From assembly GCA_965220825.1 (NCBI GenBank), contig OZ244839.1, positions 558,001 through 622,000 on the forward strand: a stretch of 64,000 nucleotides of DNA. The letters are read 5' to 3'. Each line of letters begins with the position of its first letter. The stretch's first letter is position 1. The notes under the pieces were generated by a model that had not been told where the DNA came from, searched no databases, and was given only the letters and a program-made list of their open reading frames with translations. Positions 7,844 through 16,643 of the stretch are shown in pieces. The stretch is from G965220825 sp965220825. GTDB taxonomy: Bacteria; Pseudomonadota; Alphaproteobacteria; UBA828. The position numbers and the translations under genes were made by a program.

Positions 7844-9070
7844 ATGATCGTCCCGCGCCGCATCACCACGCTTCTCCGGGAGCCCGCTTTTCGGCGGCTC
7901 TGGCTGATGGGGCTGTTCAGCGGCATTGCCCGCTGGCTCGAGCTCCTGGTGGTGGGCGTCTTCGCCGTGGAACGGACGGGCTCGCCCGTGCTGGTGGCCG
8001 CCCTCGTGATCCTCCGCATGTTCCCGCTGGCGGTCTTCGGCTCCATCGTTGGCGCCTTGGCAGACCGCTTGCCCCCACGCCTGCTCCTCAACCTCTCTTT
8101 CCTGCTGGCGATCTTCGCGTCGCTTGCCGTCATGGCGCTGGCGCTCTCTGGGCTCGCCGCCTACTGGCATGTGGCGCTCGCGACCTTCGCCTCCGGTCTG
8201 GTCTGGACTACGGACATGCCGGTCAGACGGCGGCTGATCGGCGACATGGCGGGCCCCGAGCGTATCGCGGACGGCATGAGCCTCGACAGCGCCACCAGCA
8301 ATGCGACACGCATGATGGGGCCGCTTTGCGGCGGCCTGCTCTACCAGTGGCTGGGCCTCGGAGGCGCGTTCGGCCTGGCGGCGGGACTCTATGGGCTCTG
8401 CTTGCCGTTGGTGCCGGGTCTTCCGGCCGCCTTCGCGGCCGCGCCGGCACGGGCAACGAAGTTCCTGGGCGACCTGCGGGAGGGCTTCCGCTTCCTCGCC
8501 CATGACGGCGAGATGCGCCGCATCCTCTTTGTCACGGTGGTGTTCAACATCTGGGGGTTCCCCTTCGTTTCCATGATCCCGGTGATCGGGCGGGACGCGC
8601 TCGGCCTTGGCGCGGACGCCATCGGTGGCCTGGCGGCGCTGGAGGGCGGCGGTGCCTTTGCCGGCGCCCTGCTGATCGCGGCATTGGGCGTCCGCGCCCG
8701 CAACTTCCGCCGTATCTATTTCTTCGGCACAGCCGGATATGCGGCCTTCGCCTTCACCGCGGGGTGGATGACGGAGCCGGTCGCCATGGCGGTCGCCATC
8801 GGTTGCATGGGCCTTTCGGCTGCGGGTTTCTCCACCATGCAGACCACGCTGGTCTACAACGTGGCGCCTCCCGCCATGCGCGGACGCCTGCTGGGCATCC
8901 TCTCCATCACCATCGGCTCCGGCGTAATCGGTTTCTCCAATATCGGTATCACCGCCGAGCTTTTCGGTGCCGTGAACGCCGTGCGCATCGTGGCGGGGGA
9001 GGGGCTGTTCGCCCTTGCAGTGCTCGCCTTGCGATGGCCGCGCCTCTGGCGGGAGCGCGACGGCGCGTAG
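7844..9070 (+). CDS. MFS transporter (EntS/MFS_3-like)
   Basis: 408 residues with about twelve hydrophobic helices, an inner-membrane secondary transporter. The N-terminus LLREPAFRRLWLMGLFSGIARWLE and the loop GALADRLPPRLLL (motif A region) resemble the EntS/MFS_3 branch, which often exports small molecules. The mid loop WTTDMPVRRRLIGDM and SLDSATSNATRMMGPLCGGLLYQWLG also fit. The ATG at 7844 is chosen because the protein then begins immediately before the first helix; the frame is open further upstream but that part is not hydrophobic. It follows the CoA-transferase by 61 bases and may be in that operon. Substrate and direction are unknown. Confidence 0.85.
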   Translation: MIVPRRITTLLREPAFRRLWLMGLFSGIARWLELLVVGVFAVERTGSPVLVAALVILRMFPLAVFGSIVGALADRLPPRLLLNLSFLLAIFASLAVMALALSGLAAYWHVALATFASGLVWTTDMPVRRRLIGDMAGPERIADGMSLDSATSNATRMMGPLCGGLLYQWLGLGGAFGLAAGLYGLCLPLVPGLPAAFAAAPARATKFLGDLREGFRFLAHDGEMRRILFVTVVFNIWGFPFVSMIPVIGRDALGLGADAIGGLAALEGGGAFAGALLIAALGVRARNFRRIYFFGTAGYAAFAFTAGWMTEPVAMAVAIGCMGLSAAGFSTMQTTLVYNVAPPAMRGRLLGILSITIGSGVIGFSNIGITAELFGAVNAVRIVAGEGLFALAVLALRWPRLWRERDGA

Positions 9071-9154
9071 TACGTCCGAGCATAGTCTCCGCACGGCGCC
9101 GGTCCGCGCTATGATCGGACTGCAGATGCAACCGGGAAGAAGGAAACCCCGCCC

Positions 9155-9985
9155 ATGACCGACGACGTACGCCGCATAGGCTCCTATGCCGAGGTCGCCC
9201 CCGGTGTCGATCTCTACTATGAAGACGAAGGAGAAGGACCGGCACTGGTGCTGATTCCCGGCTGGACCTTCACCACACGGGTCTTCGACGGGCAGTTCGA
9301 GGCCTTCTCCCGGACCCACCGGGTGGTCTCCTACGACCCCCGCAGCCAGGGCCGTTCCACCGTGACGAGCGACGGCAACAACTACGCCACCCATGCCTCC
9401 GATCTGGCGACGCTTCTCGATCATTTGGAGATACGCGATCCGGTGCTTGTGGGGTGGTCCGCGGGCTCGCTTGCCGCGTGGCACTATGTCCGCAACCGGG
9501 GCACGGGCGGGATTCGCGGGTTCGTATCCATCGATATGCCTCCGCTCGGCATGAGCGCCGATGCCGGCGACTGGGTGGAGGGGTCGATCGCCGATCTCGC
9601 GGGCTTCTTCCAGGGCGTGCAGACGGCCCAGGGCCTGCGCGGCGCCATCACCTGGTATGCCGACAATGTGATGATCGAGCGCGAGCTTACGCCGGCGCTC
9701 ACGGCCTGGGTGATCGAGCAGTCCCTTGCGACACCGCCCCTGATCGCCGCAAACCTCATCGCCGATGTGGCCTTCGCCAACTATCTGGAAGAGGCGAAGA
9801 CGGTGGATGCGGCGCTCCCCTCCCTCTTCGTCGTCGCCGACCACTGGGCAGGGACCGCGAAACCCTTCCTCGCGACACACTGCCCCAACGCCCGCGTCGA
9901 GGCCTTCGGCGGCCACATGATGTTCTGGGAGTACCCCGACCGCTTCAACACCCTCCTCGCCGAATTCCTGGACTCGCCGGCCTGA
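9155..9985 (+). CDS. Alpha/beta hydrolase (haloperoxidase/esterase-like)
   Basis: 276 residues. VLIPGWTFTTRVFDGQFEAF is the oxyanion region. VSYDPRSQGRS precedes the nucleophile elbow GWSAGS with Ser102. FGGHMMFWEYPDRFN near the end carries the catalytic histidine, with Asp in VVADHW as the likely acid. This resembles non-haem haloperoxidase-like esterases and lactonases. The ATG at 9155 follows GGGAAGAAGGAAA. It is 84 bases past the MFS gene, so may be independent. A bidirectional hairpin at 9998-10030 separates it from the convergent GNAT gene. Confidence 0.85.
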   Translation: MTDDVRRIGSYAEVAPGVDLYYEDEGEGPALVLIPGWTFTTRVFDGQFEAFSRTHRVVSYDPRSQGRSTVTSDGNNYATHASDLATLLDHLEIRDPVLVGWSAGSLAAWHYVRNRGTGGIRGFVSIDMPPLGMSADAGDWVEGSIADLAGFFQGVQTAQGLRGAITWYADNVMIERELTPALTAWVIEQSLATPPLIAANLIADVAFANYLEEAKTVDAALPSLFVVADHWAGTAKPFLATHCPNARVEAFGGHMMFWEYPDRFNTLLAEFLDSPA

Positions 9986-9997
9986 GACCCGCGTATT

Positions 9998-10030
9998 TCA
10001 CATGCGCGAACCGTCGGCCGCGCGATGTGA
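9998..10030. terminator. Hairpin between convergent genes
   Basis: TCACATGCGCG pairs with CGCGCGATGTGA (one bulge) around a nine-base loop. It is 13 bases past the hydrolase stop and between converging genes, so it probably ends transcription in both directions. There is no T-run. Confidence 0.55.
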
Positions 10031-10114
10031 GGCCGCTCCGACAGGTTGCGCCGTTCCATAAGCGCGGTTGCTCTGCTGTAGCCCGCGCTCTCCGCTCCGC
10101 CCGCCCGCGCCGCG

Positions 10115-10741
10115 CTATTCGGCAGCGCGGGATGCCAGGGGGATGTGGGGGGCTGCGTGGCGGGGTAGGAGGCCGGTGAGGCGGGGGTCGGGGAAGGTCT
10201 GGCGTTCGGTGCGGGTCACCCGGAAGCCGTGTTTCTCGTAGAAGCCGACGGCGCCGGGGTGATCGAAGGTGCAACTATTGAGGATCACGCGGCGCGGCCG
10301 GCGGCGCCAGGCGGCCTCCAGCACATGGGCCAGCATGTAGCCGCCGAGGCCCGTTCCGATTCGCGCCGGCAGCACGCCGAAATAGCGGAGCTCGATATCG
10401 GGTGCGGGCCGCAGATCGAGCTCGGCGAGGCCCACGGGCCCGCCCGCCGCTTCCGCCAGGTGCACCAGGGTCTCAGGCGCGCGGAGATGGGCGGCGAGCG
10501 CGTCCGAGTCCAGCACCAGACGTCCCCACCAGAGCCAGTCGTCGCCGATGGCGCGATAGAGGCGGAGATAGGAATCGCATGAAAGGTCGGGCCGCGGGCG
10601 GAATGCGATGCCCGGCAGCGCTGGCGGCGGCCCCGCCGGCGCGGCGTCCATCGCGAGATGGGTCACCACCGTCTCGAGCGTGCCGGGCGGAAGCGCCTCC
10701 GCCCCGCCGCCGACCGCCGCTTGCATGTGCACTCCGGTCAT
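10115..10741 (-). CDS. GNAT family N-acetyltransferase
   Basis: 208 residues. The acetyl-CoA pyrophosphate loop is RIGTGLGGYMLAHVLEAAW near 137-155 (R/QxxGxG/A pattern). The terminal GNAT strand-helix is NSCTFDHPGAVGFYEKHGFRVTRTE. The N-terminal 40 residues are low-complexity Ala/Pro/Gly. Acceptor substrate unknown. Its ATG overlaps the stop of the SDR gene by four bases (10738-10741), so it is translated downstream of the SDR on the same message. Confidence 0.86.
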   Translation of the reverse strand: MTGVHMQAAVGGGAEALPPGTLETVVTHLAMDAAPAGPPPALPGIAFRPRPDLSCDSYLRLYRAIGDDWLWWGRLVLDSDALAAHLRAPETLVHLAEAAGGPVGLAELDLRPAPDIELRYFGVLPARIGTGLGGYMLAHVLEAAWRRRPRRVILNSCTFDHPGAVGFYEKHGFRVTRTERQTFPDPRLTGLLPRHAAPHIPLASRAAE

Positions 10742-11505
10742 ATGCCGCAGGAGATGCCTTCATCCAGCAGGAGCAGCGAGCCATGGGCCGAGCGCCCGTC
10801 CTCCGAACAGAGGAAGAGCGCGGCGGAGGCCATGTCGTCGGCATCCGAATAGACCCGTGTGCTGGGCGTGACCGCTGCCATGCCCTCGAGCATTTTCTCG
10901 TACTGGGGCTCGGTGCGAATCTTCACGTTCATCGGCGTTGCCGTGTTGCCCGGCAGGATCGCGTTGACGGCAATGTTGTGGGGGCCGAGTTCCAGCGCAA
11001 GCGCCCGCGTCAGATAGTTGATGGCCGCCTTCGAGGCGCAGTAGACCGAGAACGTCTTGAAGCCCATGATCCCGGTGACCGACGAAAGGTTGACGATCTT
11101 CCCGCCGCCTTGCTCGCGCATGATGGGCGCGACCTCGTTGATGGCGAAGAAGGTGCCTTTCACATTGATGTCCATGGTGCGGTCATATTCGGCTTCCGTC
11201 GTTTCGCCGATGGGCGTGGGGTCGAAGACCCCCGCCGAGTTGACCAGGATGTCGATGCGCCCGAAGGCCTCCTTCACGCGGGCGACCAGCGCCTTCACCT
11301 CGCCCACGTCCCGCACGTCCGCAACGAACGCCCGCGCCGCGCCGCCCGCCGCGGCGATCTGGTCCGCCACCGCCTGGGCCTTGCCGAGGTCCGACGAGCT
11401 CGTCACCGCGATGCGTGCGCCCTCGCGGGCGAACCGCAGCGCGATCGCTTCGCCGATTCCCGACGAGCCGCCCGTAATCAATGCAACCTTGCCTTCGAGC
11501 TTCAT
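10738..11505 (-). CDS. Short-chain dehydrogenase/reductase (FabG-like SDR)
   Basis: 255 residues, classical SDR length. The cofactor motif TGGSSGIG is at 11-18, NSAG at 89-92, and the catalytic Ser142, Tyr155 and Lys159 lie in NLSSVTG and YCASK. The C-terminus FLCSEDGRSAHGSLLLLDEG is typical. I chose the ATG at 11505 (MKLEGKVALITGG) since SDRs usually begin five to eight residues before this motif and GGGAGACAGGGG lies upstream; an in-frame ATG at 11523 would add six residues. Diverges from the acyl-CoA ligase at 11615; heads a two-gene unit with the GNAT gene. Substrate undetermined. Confidence 0.9.
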   Translation of the reverse strand: MKLEGKVALITGGSSGIGEAIALRFAREGARIAVTSSSDLGKAQAVADQIAAAGGAARAFVADVRDVGEVKALVARVKEAFGRIDILVNSAGVFDPTPIGETTEAEYDRTMDINVKGTFFAINEVAPIMREQGGGKIVNLSSVTGIMGFKTFSVYCASKAAINYLTRALALELGPHNIAVNAILPGNTATPMNVKIRTEPQYEKMLEGMAAVTPSTRVYSDADDMASAALFLCSEDGRSAHGSLLLLDEGISCGI

Positions 11506-11614
11506 TCCCCTGTCTCCCTGCATATCCCGGCGAGCGCGCCCGCCTCTGGTTCGCGGCGCAACGCGATTCTAGCATAGGGCGCCCGGTAGAGACCGACGCG
11601 CGGAGGCAGGCGCC

Positions 11615-13246
11615 ATGCACGGCTTGATGCAGGAAATCCCGCTGATGATCTCGTCGCTGATTCGTTATGCGGCCGAGTATCACGGCGACCGCGAGGTGGT
11701 CTCGCGAACGGTCGAGGGGCCGATCCACCGCTATTCCTACCGGGCGTGCGAACGTCGTGCGAAAAAGGTCGCCAATCTCTGCGCCAGCCTCGGCATCCGG
11801 CAAGGGGATCGTGTCGGTACGCTGGCCTGGAACGGCCACAGGCATCTCGAATTGTTCTACGGCGTCTCGGGTGTGGGTGCCGTGCTGCACACCGTCAACC
11901 CGCGGCTCTTCACCGACCAGATCGTTTACATAATCAACCATGCGGAGGACCGCGCGCTCTTCGTGGACCTTACCTTCGTCGAGCTTCTCGAGGGCATCGC
12001 GGACCGCCTGCCGACGGTGAAGCACTACATCGTGATGACCGACGAAGCGCATATGCCGGAGACCGCGCTTCCCGGCGCCGCCTGTTATGAGAGCCTGCTC
12101 GCCGCCGAGAGCGAGGAGCATGACTGGCGGACGTTCGATGAGCGCACGGCGTCCTCCCTCTGTTACACCTCCGGTACCACGGGCAACCCCAAGGGGGTGC
12201 TCTACAGCCACCGCTCCACCCTGCTGCACGCCATGGCCGCCTGCCAGAACAGCGCCATGGGGCTTTCCGCCCACGACGTGATCATGCCCATCGCGCCCAT
12301 GTATCACGGCAATGCCTGGTCGCTGCCCTATCTCTGTTGTCTCGCGGGCACGAACCTGGTGCTGCCGGGCACGAAGATGGACGGGCGCAGCCTTCATGAG
12401 CTGATCGAGGGCGAGGGCGTCACCTTCGCACTCGGCGTCCCCACCGTCTTCACCATGCTGATCGACTATCTGGACGAGAGCGGCGCGCGGGTGGATTCGC
12501 TCCAGCGCGTCGCCATCGGCGGCTCGGCCGTGCCGCGCACCATGATCGAACGGCTCGCGGACCCCTACGGCGTGGCCGTGCAGCAGCTCTGGGGCATGAC
12601 GGAAACCTCGCCGCTCGGCACCATGGCGACGGCGACGCCCGCGATCGATGCGCTCTCCGACGACGAGCGGCGGGAAATTCTAAGCCGCCAGGGCCGCGTG
12701 CAGTTCGGCCTCGAACTCAAGATCGAGGGGCCTGACGGCAACGCGGTGGAGCGCGACGGCAAGACCTTCGGCGACATGTTCGTGCGCGGCAACTGGGCCG
12801 CCAGCGGCTACTTCAAGGGGGAGGGGGGCGAAAAGCTGGACGGCGATGGCTGGTTCCCCACTGGAGACGTCGCGACACTGGATGGCTACGGCTTCATGCG
12901 CATCACCGACCGTACCAAGGACGTGATCAAGTCCGGCGGCGAGTGGATCAGCTCGATCGATCTGGAGAACGCGGCGCTCGGACACCCGGACGTGAAACAG
13001 GCGGCCGTGATCGGCGTTCCGCACCCGAAGTGGGAGGAGCGTCCGCTGATGGTGGTGGTGCCGAAGGACGGCCGCAAGCCGGACCGCGACACCATCAACC
13101 GCCATCTTGCCGGCAAGGTTGCCAGATGGTGGCTGCCGGACGATGTGGTGCTGCTCGACGCGCTCCCGCTCACCGCCACCGGCAAGATACGGAAGTCCCG
13201 CCTTCGCGAGATGTTCCGCGATCACCCTCTCCCCACGACGGAGTGA
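11615..13246 (+). CDS. Medium/long-chain fatty-acid--CoA ligase (AMP-forming)
   Basis: 543 residues. It forms acyl-CoA through an acyl-adenylate. The P-loop-like A3 motif YTSGTTGNPKGVLYSHRS is near 181-198. QLWGMTETSPLG near 325-336 is the A5 block, and DGWFPTGDVATLDGYGFMRITDR near 411-433 contains A7/A8. The adenylation lysine is in LTATGKIRKSRLRE near the C-terminus. The N-terminus MQEIPLMISSLIRYAAEYHGD is typical of the FadD3/AlkK-like group. ATG 11615 follows GGAGGCAGGCGCC. Chain length preference is not decidable. Stands alone, divergent from the SDR. Confidence 0.91.
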   Translation: MHGLMQEIPLMISSLIRYAAEYHGDREVVSRTVEGPIHRYSYRACERRAKKVANLCASLGIRQGDRVGTLAWNGHRHLELFYGVSGVGAVLHTVNPRLFTDQIVYIINHAEDRALFVDLTFVELLEGIADRLPTVKHYIVMTDEAHMPETALPGAACYESLLAAESEEHDWRTFDERTASSLCYTSGTTGNPKGVLYSHRSTLLHAMAACQNSAMGLSAHDVIMPIAPMYHGNAWSLPYLCCLAGTNLVLPGTKMDGRSLHELIEGEGVTFALGVPTVFTMLIDYLDESGARVDSLQRVAIGGSAVPRTMIERLADPYGVAVQQLWGMTETSPLGTMATATPAIDALSDDERREILSRQGRVQFGLELKIEGPDGNAVERDGKTFGDMFVRGNWAASGYFKGEGGEKLDGDGWFPTGDVATLDGYGFMRITDRTKDVIKSGGEWISSIDLENAALGHPDVKQAAVIGVPHPKWEERPLMVVVPKDGRKPDRDTINRHLAGKVARWWLPDDVVLLDALPLTATGKIRKSRLREMFRDHPLPTTE

Positions 13247-13280
13247 CCGACACCCTCCGGAGCCGGGCGTCCCGGCCGGC

Positions 13281-13440
13281 TCACTTTCCTCCGTCGAGCA
13301 TGCCGTGCGCCTCGAACCAGCGGTAGGCGTCCCGCACCGTTTCCTGTAGCGGTCCCAGGCGAGCCGGCATGGCGCCCACAGGTGGGCCAGAGCCATGGGC
13401 AGCACGAGCCGCGGCGCGGGGGCGTCGCGCTCCTCGAACG
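13281..13440 (-). pseudogene. Relic of an NAD-dependent epimerase/dehydratase C-terminus
   Basis: The reverse strand ends with an open stretch LQETVRDAYRWFEAHGMLDGGK then TGA at 13283-13281. It resembles the last helix of HpnA/dihydroflavonol-reductase-like epimerases. About 20 codons upstream another frame reads ERDAPAPRLVLPMALAHLWA, similar to a block some 60-70 residues before the end of the same proteins. A frameshift and an internal deletion would connect them. No N-terminal Rossmann part remains; the next bases (13441-13495) show nothing recognisable. The family assignment rests on short motifs. Confidence 0.4.
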
Positions 13441-13495
13441 CCGTTTAAGGTGGGGCGGTGGCGGGGGGCTCGGCTTCGGAAAGTCGGAGCGGGCG

Positions 13496-13858
13496 CTACG
13501 GGCTTTCAGCCCCGAATCGGGAGCGCAGGCGTTCGACGCGGCGTCGGTTCGCGCCGAGGTCCCAATGCCCAATTCGCGAGGCGGAACGCATATGGACGTT
13601 TCGACCGTCGGGGGCGAGGCGGAGTTCGAGATCGTCCACGAAACCCAGCCGCGTGCGGCAGGCGGCATGGACGTAATCGTCCGTTTCGGTGAGGACGGTG
13701 GTGCGGTCCATGGCCGCCACCAGGGCCTTGAGACGCTGGAACGCGGCCGTCGGATCCCCGGCCAGGGCGAGCGGCGCGATGCGCTGGCTTTCTCTCGCAT
13801 CGTCCCGGCTGCAGACGCAGTTGGGTTTCGCCGGACAGGGCGAGAGCGGCTCGGACAT
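13496..13858 (-). CDS. DUF1499 family protein
   Basis: 120 residues. The start SPCPAKPNCVCSRDDARESQRIAPL is the hallmark CPxxPNCVSS-type opening of DUF1499, and the remainder alternates short strands ending in MRSASRIGHWDLGANRRRVERLR, the family's most conserved block. Biochemical function is unknown. It starts four bases after the stop of the large folding factor (13863) and is likely co-transcribed with it. The frame ends at 13496, close to the epimerase relic. Confidence 0.85.
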   Translation of the reverse strand: MSEPLSPCPAKPNCVCSRDDARESQRIAPLALAGDPTAAFQRLKALVAAMDRTTVLTETDDYVHAACRTRLGFVDDLELRLAPDGRNVHMRSASRIGHWDLGANRRRVERLRSRFGAESP

Positions 13859-13862
13859 GGCG

Positions 13863-15767
13863 TTATTGGGTGGCGCCGACGAGCTGGGCGATCAGGGCGT
13901 CGTTGATGGAAATGTCGTGCCGGTCGTAGAGGGCGTTGCGGTAGACGGCGGCCACATCGTCGCTCCAGGCGCGGGCGAGTTCGGTGCGGACACGGTCGTG
14001 ATCCTCATCATTGTCTCCGCCGTCCGCGTCCGTCACACCGTCGAGGACGGCGACGACCCAGCCGTCGGCGGTTGCGGCGACAATCGGCTCGGTGTCGCCG
14101 CGGCTCTTGGCGAAGAGGCCGCGAATGAGGCCCGGTGCCGTGCCGGGCGGGGCGCCGGTGCCGTCGCGGGTCACACCGTCCAGGCGATCGCTCGCGAAGC
14201 CGGCGTCCGCGGCGGCATCCTCGAGCGTTTCGCCGGCGCGAATCCGGTTCGCCAGCGCTTCGGCCACCTGTTCCGCCGCTTTACCCTCGGCCGTTCGCAG
14301 AAGCGCCGTGCGCACCTGCGTGCGCACCTCTTCCAGCGGACGCGGCGCGGGCTCCTCCACCGCGTCGACCCTGAGGACGACAAAGCTTCCGTCGTCCAGC
14401 TCGACCACCGGTGATTCGCCGCCGTCGGGCGTTCGGAAAAGCAGCGCGAGGATCTCGTCGCGCTCCGCCAGACCGTCCAGCGCCGGACTCCCGGCCCGGT
14501 TGTGGCCGTTGCGGTCGATACCCTGGAGAGGCAGCACGTCGGCCCCCACCGCGGCGGCGGCCAGCTCCAGCGAGGCACCGCCCCCGAGTTCGTCCTCCAG
14601 CACCGTCGAGAGGCGAAAAAGGCCGGCTCCCGCCAGATCGAGCGCCATTTCCTCGTGGAGCTCTTCGCGAACCTCCTCGAAGCCCTGTGTGCGCGCCGGC
14701 GTAATCCCGCTCACCTTGAAGAGATGCCAGCCGAGCGTCGTCTGCACCGGCCCGCTCGCCTCGCCCTCGGCAAGCGCGAAGATGGCATCGGACGCGGCCT
14801 TCACGGGCCCGTCGCTCTCCACGTCCGATCGTTCGATCACCGTGGCGCCCCGGCTTTCAAGACGCTGGGCGACCTCCTTGAAGGGCGTTCCCTCGGTGAG
14901 CATGCGTGCACCGTCGTCGATCAGCGTCTTGTCGGACGCATTGATCTGCACCACGGCGCGCTGCTCCGGCAGGTCGAACTCGTCGATGCGTTCCTCATAC
15001 TCCGCATAGACATCGTCGTCGCTGAGCTCGATCTCCGAGACCATGGCCTCGGCGGAAAGACGCACGGCGGTCGCGCTGCGGCGCTCAGGCGCCATGTAAA
15101 GGGCCGTGTTCTCCTCGTAGTAGGCGGCGATTTCCTCCGCGGTGGGTTCGGGGATACCGGTCATGCCGTTGCTCGGAATCGGCGCGAGCCGGGCATTGCG
15201 GCGTTCCGCGCGGTGCCGGTGAAGGGCGTTCGCCAGAGAGAACGGCACGCCCCGGTCCGCACCGATCACGCGCCCGATCTGGTCGCGCAGGAGGTCCACC
15301 CGAATCAGATCTTCATATTCCGACCGCGTCATGTTGTTGCGTGCGAGCACCAGGTCGTAGAGTTCCGCGTCGAACGCGCCCGTCTCGTCGGCAAAGGCGG
15401 CGGAGCGCTCCAGTTCCTGCCGGACCTCGCCGTCCGCTGCGCGCAGCCCCAGGCGGTGCGCCTCGGCGTCGAGCAGATGTTCGCGGATCAGCGACGAGAG
15501 CACTTGGCCCGTAAGGCCCATCCGATGGGCCTCCTCGCGGGTAAGATCGGCCCGTCCGTAGCTGTTCCGCGCATTCTGCAGCGCGCGCTGGAACTGGCGG
15601 TCGAAGAGCAGGGTGGGGACTTCCACCTCGCCCACGGTCGCAACGCTGGAGCGGCTCCCGCCGGTGAACACGTCGTTGATGCCGAACGCGGCGAAACTCA
15701 GCGCCAGAATGCCGATGACGATCTTGCTGGCCCAGGATTTGGTGGCTTGGCGTATGGTTCCTAGCAT
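13863..15767 (-). CDS. ppiD: Membrane-anchored periplasmic peptidyl-prolyl isomerase (PpiD-like)
   Basis: 634 residues, the size of PpiD. One N-terminal membrane helix near 14-32 (SKIVIGILALSFAAFGIND) anchors a periplasmic chaperone. A SurA_N-like region follows (GEVEVPTLLFDRQFQRALQNARNSYGR). The parvulin domain is near 260-360, with GTPFKEVAQRLESRGATV and ASGPVQTTLGWHLFKVSGITPAR. The C-terminal lobe is a second, degenerate isomerase-like region. PpiD-type proteins assist newly exported proteins at SecYEG. The ATG at 15767 begins MLGTIRQATKSW, the usual opening in alphaproteobacteria; in-frame codons upstream look noncoding. Overlaps nothing; DUF1499 follows directly. Confidence 0.88.
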   Translation of the reverse strand: MLGTIRQATKSWASKIVIGILALSFAAFGINDVFTGGSRSSVATVGEVEVPTLLFDRQFQRALQNARNSYGRADLTREEAHRMGLTGQVLSSLIREHLLDAEAHRLGLRAADGEVRQELERSAAFADETGAFDAELYDLVLARNNMTRSEYEDLIRVDLLRDQIGRVIGADRGVPFSLANALHRHRAERRNARLAPIPSNGMTGIPEPTAEEIAAYYEENTALYMAPERRSATAVRLSAEAMVSEIELSDDDVYAEYEERIDEFDLPEQRAVVQINASDKTLIDDGARMLTEGTPFKEVAQRLESRGATVIERSDVESDGPVKAASDAIFALAEGEASGPVQTTLGWHLFKVSGITPARTQGFEEVREELHEEMALDLAGAGLFRLSTVLEDELGGGASLELAAAAVGADVLPLQGIDRNGHNRAGSPALDGLAERDEILALLFRTPDGGESPVVELDDGSFVVLRVDAVEEPAPRPLEEVRTQVRTALLRTAEGKAAEQVAEALANRIRAGETLEDAAADAGFASDRLDGVTRDGTGAPPGTAPGLIRGLFAKSRGDTEPIVAATADGWVVAVLDGVTDADGGDNDEDHDRVRTELARAWSDDVAAVYRNALYDRHDISINDALIAQLVGATQ

Positions 15768-15920
15768 GGGCGGGGCGCGCTTTGCGGTTGGCCGCCGCCG
15801 TGCTCCGGCGGCGAGCCGCATGATAGGTGCGCCCTATCGGTCCGGGCAACAGTCTCGACGGGGAGTCTCGCCTGCTCTTGCCGTGGACGGGCCCAGGCTC
15901 GCATGGCGAGAGGCGGGCCG

Positions 15921-16574
15921 TCAGTCGGGGAGGGGGTTGAGGAGGGCGGCGGTCGGGGCGGCGGCACCGTCGACAAGGGCGCGCTCGCCCTCGATCGTGA
16001 CACGGCCTTCGGCGATCAGGCGGACGGCCAAGGGATAGCAGCGGTGCTCTTCCCGCAGCACGCGGGCGGCGAGGCTCTCGGGCGTATCGCCCGGCAGGAC
16101 GGGAACGGCGGCCTGCACGAGGATCGGCCCGCTGTCCACGGCGGCGCGCACGAAGTGCACCGTGCAGCCGGTGAAGCGGACCCCGGCCTCGAGCACCCGC
16201 CGGTGGGTGTCCAGTCCCTTGAAGGCCGGCAGCATGGAGGGGTGAATGTTGATCAGCCTGTCCCGCCAGCGCTCGACGAAGCCCGGCGTCAGGATGCGCA
16301 TGAAGCCCGCGAGGCAGACGAGCTCGGCGCCCGCCGCCTCGAGGGCCGCGCTCACGGCGTCGTCGAAAGCCGTACGGGATTCGTAGGTGCGATGATCGAT
16401 GAACACACCGGGCAGTCCTGCACGCCGTGCGCGCTCGAGCCCGAAGGCGTCCGCCCGATTGGAGATCACGGTCGCGATCTCGGTGGGGGCGTCCGGGTGG
16501 ACGCAGGCGTCGATCAGGGCCTGGAGGTTGGTGCCGCTGCCGGAGATCAGCACACCGAGCTTCAGACTGGCCAT
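15921..16574 (-). CDS. purN: Phosphoribosylglycinamide formyltransferase
   Basis: 217 residues. It formylates GAR to FGAR with 10-formyl-THF, the third step of purine synthesis. The phosphate loop LISGSGTNLQALIDA is at 9-23. LAGFMRILTPGFVERW and NIHPSMLPAFKG carry the folate site and the catalytic Asn and His, and DSGPILVQAAVPV includes the catalytic aspartate. In most alphaproteobacteria purN follows purM, but here the upstream neighbour is the divergent DUF2066 gene, 69 bases away, so purM must be elsewhere. The 153-base gap toward the PpiD-like gene (15768-15920) holds only a small GC hairpin. Confidence 0.95.
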   Translation of the reverse strand: MASLKLGVLISGSGTNLQALIDACVHPDAPTEIATVISNRADAFGLERARRAGLPGVFIDHRTYESRTAFDDAVSAALEAAGAELVCLAGFMRILTPGFVERWRDRLINIHPSMLPAFKGLDTHRRVLEAGVRFTGCTVHFVRAAVDSGPILVQAAVPVLPGDTPESLAARVLREEHRCYPLAVRLIAEGRVTIEGERALVDGAAAPTAALLNPLPD

Positions 16575-16643
16575 GGGTTGCCGCGCTTCTCGTCTCGGGC
16601 CGGCGCGTGCTACGGTGCAGCCGCGCGCCGCCGGCTACCACCG

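Noticed and set aside
9979..9996. Possible half copy of the palindrome (GGCCTGAGACCCGCGTA)
   Set aside because: It matches one arm only in part, overlaps the hydrolase stop codon and has no partner arm. It could be a decayed copy but is within chance for this composition.
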